Assembly: GCF_003730015.1 (NCBI RefSeq)
Contig: NZ_RJTU01000055.1
Span: forward strand, 30,056 to 94,055
Reading direction: 5' to 3'
DNA from: Epilithonimonas hominis
GTDB taxonomy: Bacteria > Bacteroidota > Bacteroidia > Flavobacteriales > Weeksellaceae
Length of the DNA: 64,000 nt
Shown here: positions 18,856-27,334 of the stretch, piece by piece
Numbering within the stretch: the first letter of the stretch is position 1
Layout of the letters: each line of letters opens with the position of its first letter
Notes under the pieces: model-generated
Database searches by the model: none
The model's input: the letters and a program-made list of their open reading frames with translations, nothing else
Told to the model about the DNA's origin: nothing
Program-made: the position numbers and the translations under genes

Positions 18856-19749
18856 CTATTGTTTTTTGTCTGGTGTCTTCATTCTAGGATGAGCGTTTTT
18901 ATAAACTTTCTTCAGTTCCTCTATATTGGCGCTTGTATAAACCTGCGTACTTGCCAGGCTAGAATGTCCCATTATTTTCTGAACCTTGGAGATCTCTGCC
19001 CCACCATTCAAGACATGCGTTGCAAAAGTATGTCTGAGAATATGCGGACTTCTTTTCTGCTTAGAAGTGACTTTACTAAAGTACTTATTAACTACCAAAT
19101 AAACAAACTTTTCACCTAGTTTTTTACCTTTTTTGTTAACGAAAAAATATTTCTGATTTTCTGTGTCCGGCATTCTAACATCAAGATATGCTTTCATATC
19201 TGCCATCAAATCATCAGATACTGGGATAACTCTTGCTTTATTTCCTTTACCTATGACAAAAATTTCTTTTTTGGAAAAGTCCACATTTGAGTACAGAAGA
19301 TTACAAAGCTCCGATTTACGGATTCCGGTCTGGTAAAGTGTTTCTATGATAAGTTTTTCGAGAAGTGTTATTTGCCCTTTATCTTCTACTTGGGTTTTTA
19401 TAGATTCCATTTCGTCTTCGGAAAAAGGAATGCGTTTCTCTGCATAGAATTTTAATGAATCAATCGTTTCCATCGGTGATACTCTGATCTCGCCCAATCT
19501 GAGCATAAACATATAAAAACTACGTAATGATGATAGTTTTCGGTTAATGCTTCGTTTGCTTATTCCTGAACGGCTGAGTTCCGCAATAAAATTTTTAATT
19601 ACTTTTTTGTGAATGTGAACAACATCATCTGACGATTCTGTTTTCAAAACGAAATTTGAAAAATCGGATAAATCTTTTTTGTAGTTGGTAACGGTATGAG
19701 GAGAATATCTTTTTTCTACTTCTATATAATCCAGGAAACGTTCTATCAT
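18856..19749 (-). CDS. xerC: Tyrosine recombinase, XerC/XerD type
   Basis: 297 residues, typical for chromosomal Xer recombinases. It has an N-terminal SAM-like core-binding domain (RYSPHTVTNYKKDL) and a C-terminal catalytic domain with the full active-site set: R144 (TGIRKSEL), K168, H236 and R239 (HILRHTFATH), H262 (MGHSS) and nucleophile Y271 (QVYTS). It is expected to resolve chromosome dimers at dif with a partner recombinase. Its place between rpsU and hpf is the conserved Bacteroidetes location, so it is a housekeeping Xer protein rather than an integrase of a mobile element. XerC versus XerD is not settled by sequence alone. Confidence 0.9.
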   Translation of the reverse strand: MIERFLDYIEVEKRYSPHTVTNYKKDLSDFSNFVLKTESSDDVVHIHKKVIKNFIAELSRSGISKRSINRKLSSLRSFYMFMLRLGEIRVSPMETIDSLKFYAEKRIPFSEDEMESIKTQVEDKGQITLLEKLIIETLYQTGIRKSELCNLLYSNVDFSKKEIFVIGKGNKARVIPVSDDLMADMKAYLDVRMPDTENQKYFFVNKKGKKLGEKFVYLVVNKYFSKVTSKQKRSPHILRHTFATHVLNGGAEISKVQKIMGHSSLASTQVYTSANIEELKKVYKNAHPRMKTPDKKQ

Positions 19750-19763
19750 ATGTATACAAATGC

Positions 19764-19800
19764 AAAATCACTTCCAAATATAGAAATTCGGAAGTGATTC
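19764..19800 (-). terminator. Hairpin after rpsU
   Basis: 10-bp stem AATCACTTCC/GGAAGTGATT with a 14-nt loop and a short T-run on the minus strand. A TATATTTG motif (19775-19782, minus) sits in the loop and could be the -7 element for the recombinase gene. Confidence 0.6.
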
Positions 19801-19825
19801 TTATTATGTTTTGCTAAAAAGAACC

Positions 19826-20023
19826 TTAAGCTTGTTCTTCTTTGCTCAAGTTTCTTTGCTTGTGAGCTGCTTTTAATTTCGCTTGTCTGAAAGTTACAGA
19901 AGGCTTGATGAATTGCTGTCTAGCTCTAAGCTCTTTTACAACTCTTGTTTTGTCAAATTTTCTTTTGTACTTTTTTAAAGCTCTGTCGATAGACTCTCCG
20001 TCTTTTACTGGAATTATTAACAT
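19826..20023 (-). CDS. rpsU: Small ribosomal subunit protein bS21
   Basis: 65 residues, basic, starting MLIIPVKDGESIDRALKKYK and with the RKFDKTRVVKELRARQQF segment typical of S21. In Bacteroidetes S21 has been linked to sequestration of the anti-Shine-Dalgarno on the 30S platform, which fits the lack of Shine-Dalgarno sequences across this window (established for the phylum, not shown here). It is the first gene of the rpsU-xer-hpf series and has a strong promoter. Confidence 0.95.
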   Translation of the reverse strand: MLIIPVKDGESIDRALKKYKRKFDKTRVVKELRARQQFIKPSVTFRQAKLKAAHKQRNLSKEEQA

Positions 20024-20046
20024 ATTTTACATCTCATTTTGAAGTG

Positions 20047-20076
20047 CAAAAATAGTAATTATTTATTAAAATGCAA
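20047..20076 (-). promoter_or_regulatory. rpsU promoter
   Basis: Minus strand reads TTG (within TTTG), 19 nt, TATTTTTG. The predicted start near 20041 gives a leader of about 18 nt. Confidence 0.7.
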
Positions 20077-20463
20077 ATTTTAAAAGAGAATTTCAGAGAA
20101 ATTTTTTAATTCATCTTTGAACAGATAATAAATGCATAGAATTTTCTAAACATTAGAAAAAGCCTTTAAGTTTTCGTAAACGTGATTGTGCTCAGAAAAA
20201 GGATTATTAAAATTAACGATATTTTGTTGAAACTTCGGAAGAATGACAAATTATAATATATACTTATTCTTTTGCTTAATATTTGGGAAGCTTCCATTCA
20301 TAAAAGTTGGCATAATATCCACAATTCGACAAACTCAGGGACACAGCTCGAATACTAACCGCAATTCTTTAACATTGTCAGGTTCAGAATGTAGAAACTG
20401 TTATAAGTGAAAGAGATAGGTCTATTCTATTATTATGCAAATGTTGTTGGGTTGACAAAGCCC
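20077..20463. other. Gene-free stretch between rpsU promoter and hairpin repeat
   Basis: No ORF with coding character is seen. A short segment near 20322-20350 (TTCGACAAACTCAGGGACA) resembles a degenerate copy of a common bacterial intergenic repeat. Nothing else is recognisable. Confidence 0.4.
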
Positions 20464-20542
20464 TAGCCCCGATAGGAACGGCATCCTTTTCCTTTTTTTG
20501 CTAAAAAAGAAAAAGATATAGTGGATAGCGGGATTAAGCTTC
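20464..20542 (+). repeat. Hairpin repeat element, copy A
   Basis: An intergenic element that recurs at 41728-41812. Shared order: AGCCC, GAT, CGGCATCCTTTT, a long T/A hairpin, AAAGATATAG, GG, AGC, GG, and GCTTC or GCTCC. Outer arms pair as CCCG/CGGG here and as CCTG/CAGG in the other copy, a compensatory change. It lies downstream of pdhB in the opposite orientation to the gene. Confidence 0.75.
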
Positions 20543-20553
20543 AAAAAATTTCT

Positions 20554-20588
20554 AAAAAAAAACTCCCGAATTCGTTCGGGAGTTTTTA
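20554..20588 (-). terminator. Terminator after pdhB
   Basis: 9-bp stem ACTCCCGAA/TTCGGGAGT with loop TTCG, flanked by A and T runs, just after the pdhB stop. Confidence 0.9.
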
Positions 20589-20591
20589 GTT

Positions 20592-21575
20592 TTATGCTTT
20601 GATATACATTGCATTTTTGATTTCTTCTTTTACTTTTTCCAACTTCGGGAACCACGCTTCAAATAATGGTGCTGAATACGGCGCAGGTGCGTCTGGCGTA
20701 GTGATTCTTTTGATTGGCGCATCCAGATAATCGAATGCTTTCTGCTGCACCATATAAGTGATCTCTGATGCTACAGAAGCAAATGGCCAAGCTTCTTCCA
20801 GAATTACCAGTCTGTTGGTTTTCTTCACAGATTCCAGCACTGTATCATAATCCAATGGGCGAACGGTTCTCAAGTCGATTACTTCTACAGAGATCCCTTC
20901 TTTTTCCAGATCTGCGGCTGCCTGAAGTGCAAGTTTCATAATCTTGCCGAAAGAAACCAAAGTAACATCTTTACCTTCTTTCTTGATATCGGCCTTCCCG
21001 ATTGGGATGTAATATTCTTCTTCTGGGATTTCCATTTTGTCTCCATACATCTGCTCAGATTCCATAAAGATCACTGGATCATTATCCTGGATTGCTGTTT
21101 TCAGAAGTCCTTTTGCATCGTATGGATTGGAAGGCACTACTACTTTCAGTCCAGGGCAGTTGGCATACCAGCTTTCGAAAGCCTGAGAGTGTGTTGCTCC
21201 CAACTGACCGGCAGAAGCTGTTGGCCCACGGAAAACCGCAGGGCAGTTCCACTGACCGCCACTCATCTGATAGATTTTTGCAGCATTATTAATAATCTGA
21301 TCAATAGCCACCATCGAGAAGTTGAATGTCATAAACTCTACTATCGGACGGTTACCATTCATTGCAGCTCCCACAGCAATACCTGTAAAACCAAGTTCGG
21401 CAATTGGTGCGTCTATGATTCTTTTCGGACCGAATTCGTCCAGCATTCCTTTGGAAGCTTTGTAAGCACCGTTATATTCTGCAACTTCCTCTCCTACAAG
21501 AAATATGGATTCGTCTTTGCGCATTTCCTCACTCATAGCCTGAGCGATCACTTCACGAAATGTATATTCTTTCAT
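20592..21575 (-). CDS. pdhB: Pyruvate dehydrogenase E1 component, beta subunit
   Basis: 327 residues, full length for the E1-beta chain of the alpha2-beta2 type. Conserved regions include GEEVAEYNGAYKASKGMLDE, PIAELGFTGIAVGAAMNG and the thiamine-diphosphate/subunit-contact segment FRGPTASAGQLGATHSQ. With E1-alpha it decarboxylates pyruvate and acetylates E2. No pdhA or pdhC is next to it in the window; it stands alone between a repeat element and a DUF2147 gene. Related 2-oxoacid dehydrogenase beta chains (branched-chain, acetoin) are alternatives, but the match to PdhB is strong. Confidence 0.93.
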   Translation of the reverse strand: MKEYTFREVIAQAMSEEMRKDESIFLVGEEVAEYNGAYKASKGMLDEFGPKRIIDAPIAELGFTGIAVGAAMNGNRPIVEFMTFNFSMVAIDQIINNAAKIYQMSGGQWNCPAVFRGPTASAGQLGATHSQAFESWYANCPGLKVVVPSNPYDAKGLLKTAIQDNDPVIFMESEQMYGDKMEIPEEEYYIPIGKADIKKEGKDVTLVSFGKIMKLALQAAADLEKEGISVEVIDLRTVRPLDYDTVLESVKKTNRLVILEEAWPFASVASEITYMVQQKAFDYLDAPIKRITTPDAPAPYSAPLFEAWFPKLEKVKEEIKNAMYIKA

Positions 21576-21636
21576 TTTGAAACTGTTCTTTTAAAATTGA
21601 AGTACAAAAGTATTAATTTTTTTATTATTCGCATAA

Positions 21637-21662
21637 CAAAAAAGGCTTCCGAATGGAAGCCT
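21637..21662 (-). terminator. Terminator after the DUF2147 gene
   Basis: 8-bp stem AGGCTTCC/GGAAGCCT with a 4-nt loop and a T-run on the minus strand. Confidence 0.85.
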
Positions 21663-21683
21663 GTAATTTATCATTAAATTAGA

Positions 21684-22103
21684 TTAATCAACTTTTTGCC
21701 AAGTCTGGGTTCTACCGATAATAGAAATCCCCATATAACCTCTTACATTCAGTTTATCTCCGTCTCTGGTAATGGTACATTTATAAGATTTTCCGTTCTT
21801 CGGATCTGTAATTGAGCCTCCTGTGAACTCAGCCCCATCTTTTTTCAGTCCGCGGATGATTTCCATGCCTACCAGTGGCTTATTTTTCCTGTCATCTTTG
21901 CATTCAATACAGTTTGCGTGTTCTGACTTTATCAAAACTTGTGAGATTTTCCCATAATATTTACCATCCGCTTTTTTCCAAATTTCTACGATGGATTTTG
22001 CTTTTCCGCTTTCGTCATCAATTGTTTTCCATTTTCCTTCGATCTGTGCAAACGAAAGAACACCGATGAATGATAAGGCAAATGCTAATAATACTTTGTT
22101 CAT
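21684..22103 (-). CDS. DUF2147 family exported protein
   Basis: 139 residues with a signal peptide (LLAFALSFIGVLSFAQ). The mature part begins IEGKWKTIDDESGKAKSIVEI and ends with RGYMGISIIGRTQTWQKV, the pattern of DUF2147. Members are small periplasmic proteins with a lipocalin-like beta fold and no known activity. Two Cys residues (NCIECKD) could form a disulfide. It is a single gene with its own terminator. Family confident, function unknown. Confidence 0.85.
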   Translation of the reverse strand: MNKVLLAFALSFIGVLSFAQIEGKWKTIDDESGKAKSIVEIWKKADGKYYGKISQVLIKSEHANCIECKDDRKNKPLVGMEIIRGLKKDGAEFTGGSITDPKNGKSYKCTITRDGDKLNVRGYMGISIIGRTQTWQKVD

Positions 22104-22258
22104 TGTCTTTTATTTTAAGTTGTTTTGTTTTTGATAAGAAATCGCTGTTAACGTTAAATTAACATTGATAAAAATATAAATTAATTTTAAACAAACAAAC
22201 ATTTTTATTATCCGAAGCATAAATAATCATCATTTCCGGACATTTTCAAAATTAAACA

Positions 22259-23887
22259 TCACAAAATTTGTATCAGATAATACGTTTCGAGCTGAGCGTT
22301 TCTTGTTTTGGGATTCAGGAATTTAAGCGATAATCTTGTGACCGGATAATAATCCCAGGCAACAACAACCCGATACTGCCTGCTGAGCTGATTCATAAAA
22401 CTCTCATGGACGACCACATAATCATCTTTTTTCAGATCATCCGGCGAAACCCTGGGAATATTCTTCTGAAGATAGAAATCAAAAGACCAGGCATCTGCTC
22501 CCGGCAACATTACTATCTTTTCTTCATCAATTTTATTTTTTCTTACATAATCTGCCAAACAAATCCCGGATTCGTAATTATTAATAAGAACCGGATAGAA
22601 CTGTGTGTTAAGAAAAATATTCACGCTTATCATCAATAATAAAGAAGCAACAACATACTTGCGAAAAATATTTTCTTTTCTGAGAACCTGATAGATCAGA
22701 AACAGAAACAAAATCCCGCATAAGCCAAACATCCAAACATTATTGATCCCCGTAAAATAATAGCTCAATAACCCGACAACGATCATACTTCCGGCAATCA
22801 CGACCAATTGAATAATCCATAAAACCTTGATTTTCATTTTCTGATTTTCCCGGAAAATTTTGAATAAATAAGCGGCTGTGAAAATGGACAGAACCGCGAT
22901 CAATCCGTTAAGATAATGCGGAAGCTTGAATTTGGAAGCAGAAAATAAAAGCATTACCAGCCAAAATCCGCCTAATGTCAGAAATTCGTTGCCTTCTGTC
23001 TTTCTGAATTTATTTTTAATAAAAAAATAAGAACGGTCAAAAACACCAACATAAAAAGCCAGCGAAAACGGCAGAAAAACCCAAAGCAATGTATGAAAAA
23101 AGAATAAATAATCCGGGCTTGTCTCTTCAAAACCGCTTGCTGTAAGACGATTGAAGCTTTGATTGAACAAAATGAACCTCAAGCCTTCTTCTCCAAACTG
23201 ATGGTAATATGCAAATAAAACCGGAGCAATTCCTATAATAAAAGATAACAGGCCCAAAAATAATTTCCAGTTAAAAAAGCGTTTCCATTCCCTGGAATAA
23301 AGCAAATAAGAAAAAATACAGAACCCTATAATAACGATCGCCATTTGTCCTTTCGAGGAAAATGCAAAAGCAGCACCCAAGCCGCCCAAAACAATGCTAA
23401 CTAAGCTTTGCTTTTTGATAAATCTCACAAGCTGCCAGACCGAAAAGATAATAAATCCTGTAAGAACCGCATCCGTCCTGACATCATGAGCTGACAGAAT
23501 AATGGTTTGCGCAGACAGGAAAATCAATGAAGACAGATATCCGAAATTTTGATTTTCGTAAAGCAGATCCGTTAATTTTTTGGTAGAAAAAGCACCGAGA
23601 AAAATGCATAGCAGCGCCGGGATCCTGTATGCCACATGATTGATCCCAAATAATTTCATAGACATTGCAGCCAGCCAAAAATGCATGTGAGGCTTGTCGA
23701 GATAAGGCTCCTGCCATTTATAAATATTGAGAAAATCATTGTTGAGCGCCATTCTCATCGCCATTGTGGCGTGCTGCGCAGAATCGTTTTCCATCAAAGG
23801 AACAAACAATCCCGAAATATAAACCGCAAGAAATCCGGCATATAAAAATAAAATCTGGCGTGTCGTAAGCAATTGATTCTGGGACAT
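22259..23887 (-). CDS. Glycosyltransferase family 39 (ArnT/PMT-like) membrane protein
   Basis: 542 residues when started at the ATG at 23885-23887 (MSQNQLLTTRQIL). The open frame continues another 657 nt upstream but is there only the antisense of the divergent GT2 gene, so I reject that extension. About ten membrane segments are visible. The first periplasmic loop has the acidic motif MENDSAQHATMAMRM and PYLDKPHMHFWL, typical of GT39/PMT_2 enzymes that move a sugar from a polyprenyl-phosphate donor to an envelope acceptor. It is divergent from a dolichol-phosphate-mannose-synthase-like GT2 gene, its likely donor-making partner. Confidence 0.85.
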   Translation of the reverse strand: MSQNQLLTTRQILFLYAGFLAVYISGLFVPLMENDSAQHATMAMRMALNNDFLNIYKWQEPYLDKPHMHFWLAAMSMKLFGINHVAYRIPALLCIFLGAFSTKKLTDLLYENQNFGYLSSLIFLSAQTIILSAHDVRTDAVLTGFIIFSVWQLVRFIKKQSLVSIVLGGLGAAFAFSSKGQMAIVIIGFCIFSYLLYSREWKRFFNWKLFLGLLSFIIGIAPVLFAYYHQFGEEGLRFILFNQSFNRLTASGFEETSPDYLFFFHTLLWVFLPFSLAFYVGVFDRSYFFIKNKFRKTEGNEFLTLGGFWLVMLLFSASKFKLPHYLNGLIAVLSIFTAAYLFKIFRENQKMKIKVLWIIQLVVIAGSMIVVGLLSYYFTGINNVWMFGLCGILFLFLIYQVLRKENIFRKYVVASLLLMISVNIFLNTQFYPVLINNYESGICLADYVRKNKIDEEKIVMLPGADAWSFDFYLQKNIPRVSPDDLKKDDYVVVHESFMNQLSRQYRVVVAWDYYPVTRLSLKFLNPKTRNAQLETYYLIQIL

Positions 23888-23915
23888 TGGAAAAGCGGAG
23901 TTTTTAGTATTTTTG
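23887..23915 (+). promoter_or_regulatory. Promoter of the GT2-PssA operon
   Basis: TTG, 18 nt, TATTTTTG on the plus strand, in the 69-nt gap between the divergent GT39 and GT2 genes. A minus-strand TATATTTG at 23931-23938 could serve the GT39 gene. Confidence 0.55.
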
Positions 23916-23956
23916 CAAAAGTTTGCAATGCAAATATAACAATTCAAAACAATCCT

Positions 23957-24910
23957 ATGGATCAAAATAAATTTTATTCTTTGGTAATCCCGATGTTTAA
24001 CGAAGAAGGAAACGCAGGACTTCTGATCGACAAAATCCGGAATGCGATGACCGGTTTCCGATACGAGCTGATTCTGATCGATGATGCTTCTTCTGACGGA
24101 ACAGTGAAAGAAATCAAAGAAAAAAATGATCCGAATGTTGTTTTGATTGAGCTGAAAAAAAATTATGGGCAAAGCTCTGCAATGATGGCCGGTTTCGATT
24201 ATGCTTCCGGCGATTATGTGATAACGCTGGATGGCGATCTGCAGAATGACCCAACTGACATCCCGGCAATGGTAGAGCTTTTGGAAAACGGAAATTATGA
24301 CCTTGTTGTTGGCAAAAGGCAGAAAAGAAAAGACTCCAGCATACGGACGATTCCTTCCAAAATTGCCAATTTCATCATCAAAAAAACCACGAAGCTTAAC
24401 ATCTCCGACCAGGGCTGCGCACTGAAAGTCTTCACAAAAGATACCGCAAAAGAACTTAATCTCTATGGCGAAAACCACCGCTTCATCAGTCTGATGGCGC
24501 ATCTGAACGGTGCAAAGATCGCAGAAATGCCGGTAAAGCATCACGCAAGGCAGTTTGGGGTTTCAAAATATGGGATGAACCGGACCTTCAAAGTGATCAA
24601 TGACCTGCTGCTGGTTCTGTTCAATCAGAAATACCTTTCCAAACCGATCTATCTTTTCGGGAACATTGGACTGATAACTTTCTCTATCGGTGTTTTGATC
24701 AATATCTATCTGCTGATCGTCAAAATATTAGGCTATGATATCGGCGGCCGGCCGCTTTTGATTCTGGGCGTTCTTTTGATTTTCATCGGGATCCAGTTTT
24801 TCACAACGGGAATTATTATCGATATGCTGATGAAAACTTATTACGAATCCCAGGACAAACGGCCTTTCAACATCAGAAACATTACAGATTTTGGAAAAAC
24901 AAAGGCTTAG
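23957..24910 (+). CDS. Glycosyltransferase family 2, polyprenyl-phosphate sugar synthase type
   Basis: 317 residues from ATG 23957 (MDQNKFYSLVIPMFNEEGN); a longer upstream start is less likely because it overlaps the promoter region. The catalytic domain shows LILIDDASSDGT and the metal-binding TLDGDLQNDP, and ends with QFGVSKYG. Two C-terminal membrane helices follow (residues about 225-295), the layout of ArnC/GtrB-like enzymes that load a sugar onto undecaprenyl phosphate. It is divergent from a GT39 transferase and overlaps the next membrane-protein gene. Confidence 0.88.
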   Translation: MDQNKFYSLVIPMFNEEGNAGLLIDKIRNAMTGFRYELILIDDASSDGTVKEIKEKNDPNVVLIELKKNYGQSSAMMAGFDYASGDYVITLDGDLQNDPTDIPAMVELLENGNYDLVVGKRQKRKDSSIRTIPSKIANFIIKKTTKLNISDQGCALKVFTKDTAKELNLYGENHRFISLMAHLNGAKIAEMPVKHHARQFGVSKYGMNRTFKVINDLLLVLFNQKYLSKPIYLFGNIGLITFSIGVLINIYLLIVKILGYDIGGRPLLILGVLLIFIGIQFFTTGIIIDMLMKTYYESQDKRPFNIRNITDFGKTKA

Positions 24911-25760
24911 AAAAATCACAATCAATATCGCGAAGATATTGATAAGCATTGCTCTTCTGGTTCTGGTTTTCAGAAAAATACCGTTTCGAGAGGTCGCCGG
25001 ATTATGGAAAAATGTGAATATCCTGTATCTTTTTTCTGCAGCAATTTTCTTCCTTGCTTCTCAAATTATTTCGGTCAAAAGGTTAGAGCTCTATCTTCAT
25101 ATTTGTAATTTTAAGTTGAGTTTTTGGAGCAATCTTGAGCTGTATTTTCTGGGAATGTTCTACAATTTTTTCATTCCAGGCGGCATCGGCGGCGATGCTT
25201 ATAAGATCTATCTTCTTAACAAAAAATTCGGTTGGAATGTAAAAAAGCTGACTTCTACCATTTTCAACGACCGGCTTAGCGGGCTTTTGGCAATCTGTGT
25301 ATTAGCGCTGACTTTGTTAATTCCGCTGTTTGGGATCAAATTTTCGCCCTTGATTTTAATCTTAATTCTTGCAGGGATCTTCATCACTTTTTTTGCTACG
25401 AAAAAATTATTTTCAGACTTCCGGGGAGTTTTCTTCAGGACATTTTTTATTTCGTTGATTATTCAGTGTTTGCAGGTTATCTGTTTTGTTTTGCTGCTGA
25501 AAAGCCTGGGATTACAATCCGATTTCCTGATTTACGGCATTGTTTTTCTTTGCAGCTCTGTTCTCAGCCTCATTTCTTTTTCCGGGATCGGAGTCCGCGA
25601 AATATTGTTTTTGCAGGCCTCAAAATATTTTCATTTTTATCCGCAGATTTCGGTTTCCGCATCATTGCTTTTCACAGTTATTACTGCATTTTTTTCAGTT
25701 TTTGGTGTGATATTCCAATTAAGAAAACTAAATTTGACACTTTCTGACTCACAAGAATGA
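24891..25760 (+). CDS. Lysylphosphatidylglycerol synthase TM region / YbhN-like membrane protein
   Basis: 289 residues with about seven membrane helices. The conserved LPG_synthase_TM elements are visible: FFIPGGIGGDAYKIYLL, the FNDRLSGLLA segment and FSGIGVREILFL near the C-terminus. No catalytic lysyl-transfer domain is attached. The only plausible start is a TTG at 24891, 20 nt inside the GT2 gene, since no ATG occurs early in the frame; this implies translational coupling. Similar proteins next to GT2 genes are suspected of handling polyprenyl-linked lipids in the membrane, but that is inference. Confidence 0.75.
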   Translation: MEKQRLRKITINIAKILISIALLVLVFRKIPFREVAGLWKNVNILYLFSAAIFFLASQIISVKRLELYLHICNFKLSFWSNLELYFLGMFYNFFIPGGIGGDAYKIYLLNKKFGWNVKKLTSTIFNDRLSGLLAICVLALTLLIPLFGIKFSPLILILILAGIFITFFATKKLFSDFRGVFFRTFFISLIIQCLQVICFVLLLKSLGLQSDFLIYGIVFLCSSVLSLISFSGIGVREILFLQASKYFHFYPQISVSASLLFTVITAFFSVFGVIFQLRKLNLTLSDSQE

Positions 25761-26500
25761 CAACTTTCTTCAAAAATAATCTTGCAAATATTCTGACACT
25801 CGGCAATCTTTTTTCCGGCTGCGTTGGGATCATACACTTAATAAATGGCGATTATCAGGCGACAGCATTTTGTATTATCATTTCGCTTGTTCTGGATTTT
25901 TTCGACGGTTTTATTGCAAGAGCGATGAACTCCAGCAGTAATCTTGGTGGACAATTGGATTCATTGGCAGATATGGTGAGCTTTGGATTTTTGCCAGGCG
26001 TGGTGATGATGAAAATGCTTGAACCTTTTGGCAACCAATTTTTCGGAGTCCAATTACCTTTTGAAATCAAATATTTTGGATTTCTGATTACACTTTTCTC
26101 TTGTTTGAGATTAGCGATTTTCAATTTGGATGATGATCAAAAATATTATTTCAAAGGTCTGAATACGCCAAGTAACACGATTTTAATTTTCGGGCTTTAC
26201 TATACTTTTTTTGTTTTTGGCGAGAAAAGCTCGGAAACGTCCAAAATTCTAAGACTGATTTTTGAGTACAGTGATTTGATTTTAATTTCCATAACTCTAC
26301 TAAGTTCCTGGCTATTAATTTCTCCGATCAAAATGATTGCAATGAAATTCAAATCAAAACAACTGAGAGACAACTATCCAAAACTGGCTTTATTGATTGG
26401 TGGAATCTTGATTTTGTTAATTTTCAAAACAATCGGTATTCCGTTAGTCATTATATATTACATTTTGATTTCACTGATATTTCAAAAACAACTTAAATAA
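25757..26500 (+). CDS. pssA: CDP-diacylglycerol-serine O-phosphatidyltransferase
   Basis: 247 residues. It contains the CDP-alcohol phosphatidyltransferase motif as DFFDGFIARAMNSSSNLGGQ followed by LDSLADMVSFG, with all the acidic metal ligands present. NILTLGNLFSGCVGIIHLIN opens the first helix, and six to seven membrane spans follow. It makes phosphatidylserine, precursor of phosphatidylethanolamine, in the inner membrane. The start overlaps the stop of the previous gene by 4 nt (ATGA). Confidence 0.92.
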   Translation: MTTFFKNNLANILTLGNLFSGCVGIIHLINGDYQATAFCIIISLVLDFFDGFIARAMNSSSNLGGQLDSLADMVSFGFLPGVVMMKMLEPFGNQFFGVQLPFEIKYFGFLITLFSCLRLAIFNLDDDQKYYFKGLNTPSNTILIFGLYYTFFVFGEKSSETSKILRLIFEYSDLILISITLLSSWLLISPIKMIAMKFKSKQLRDNYPKLALLIGGILILLIFKTIGIPLVIIYYILISLIFQKQLK

Positions 26501-26565
26501 TTATAAATAATGAATGATAAATTATTAATGATTTAATTAGTCATTCAAAATCACAACCATAAAAA

Positions 26566-27330
26566 ATGAATTTAAAATTATATAAACCGCTTTGCGTTTT
26601 CGATTTAGAAACCACGGGAATCAATATCGGTAAAGACAGAATAGTAGAAATCTGCATCCTGAAAGTCAATCCAGACGGATCAAGAGAAAGCAAAACCTGG
26701 AAAGTCAATCCGGAAATGCCAATCCCGAAAGAATCTTCCGCCATTCATGGTATTTATGATGCAGATGTTGCAGACTCGCCCACCTTCCGAGAAATCGCGC
26801 CGAAAGTAATGGAGATGATCAAAGATGCAGATTTAGGCGGCTTCAATTCCAACAGGTTTGATATTCCTGTCCTAGCAGAAGAAATGTTGCGGTCTGATAT
26901 AGATTTTGACCTTAGCAAGCATCACTTTGTGGACGCACAAACTATTTTTTTCAAAAAAGAGCCAAGGAATTTGGGAGCAGCTTACCAATTCTATTGCGGG
27001 AAGACTTTAGAAAATGCCCATTCTGCGGAAGCTGATGTAATGGCCACTTTCGAAGTGCTGGATGCACAGGTCGGAAGATATGACGATGTACCAAACGAAA
27101 TTGCCGAGCTGAGTGATTTTTCTTCCCAGAGCAGATTCGCAGATCTGGCCGGTATGATTCATTTAGATGAAAAGAATCAGGAGATATTTGCGTTTGGAAA
27201 GTACAAAGGTCAGAAGGTTAAAGATGTTTTCCAGAAAGATCTTGGCTATTATGGCTGGCTTCAGAGCGCTGATTTTCCGCTTTATACCAAGAAAATTTTC
27301 ACAAAAATTCAGCTAAAATCTAGATTTTAA
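26566..27330 (+). CDS. DEDDh 3'-5' exonuclease (DnaQ-like)
   Basis: 254 residues. An RNase-T/DnaQ exonuclease domain covers the first 170 residues: Exo I FDLETTGIN, Exo II GGFNSNRFDIPVLAEE and Exo III HSAEADVMATFEVLDA, giving the DEDDh metal ligands. A small C-terminal module (FGKYKGQKVKDVF, YYGWLQSADFP) resembles the exodeoxyribonuclease X C-terminal domain. It probably trims DNA ends in repair or acts as a separate proofreading-type nuclease; the exact substrate is not settled. It lies 65 nt after pssA and 4 nt before the next gene. Confidence 0.88.
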   Translation: MNLKLYKPLCVFDLETTGINIGKDRIVEICILKVNPDGSRESKTWKVNPEMPIPKESSAIHGIYDADVADSPTFREIAPKVMEMIKDADLGGFNSNRFDIPVLAEEMLRSDIDFDLSKHHFVDAQTIFFKKEPRNLGAAYQFYCGKTLENAHSAEADVMATFEVLDAQVGRYDDVPNEIAELSDFSSQSRFADLAGMIHLDEKNQEIFAFGKYKGQKVKDVFQKDLGYYGWLQSADFPLYTKKIFTKIQLKSRF

Positions 27331-27334
27331 ATCG

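Noticed and set aside
18856..19749. Tyrosine recombinase next to tRNA genes as a sign of an integrated element
   Set aside because: The gene is of housekeeping Xer type in its conserved place between rpsU and hpf. No attachment-site duplication of the tRNA ends or other mobile genes were seen.
23888..24544. N-terminal extension of the GT39 reading frame by about 219 codons
   Set aside because: It is the exact antisense of the well-supported GT2 gene. The GT39 similarity starts at the ATG at 23885-23887.
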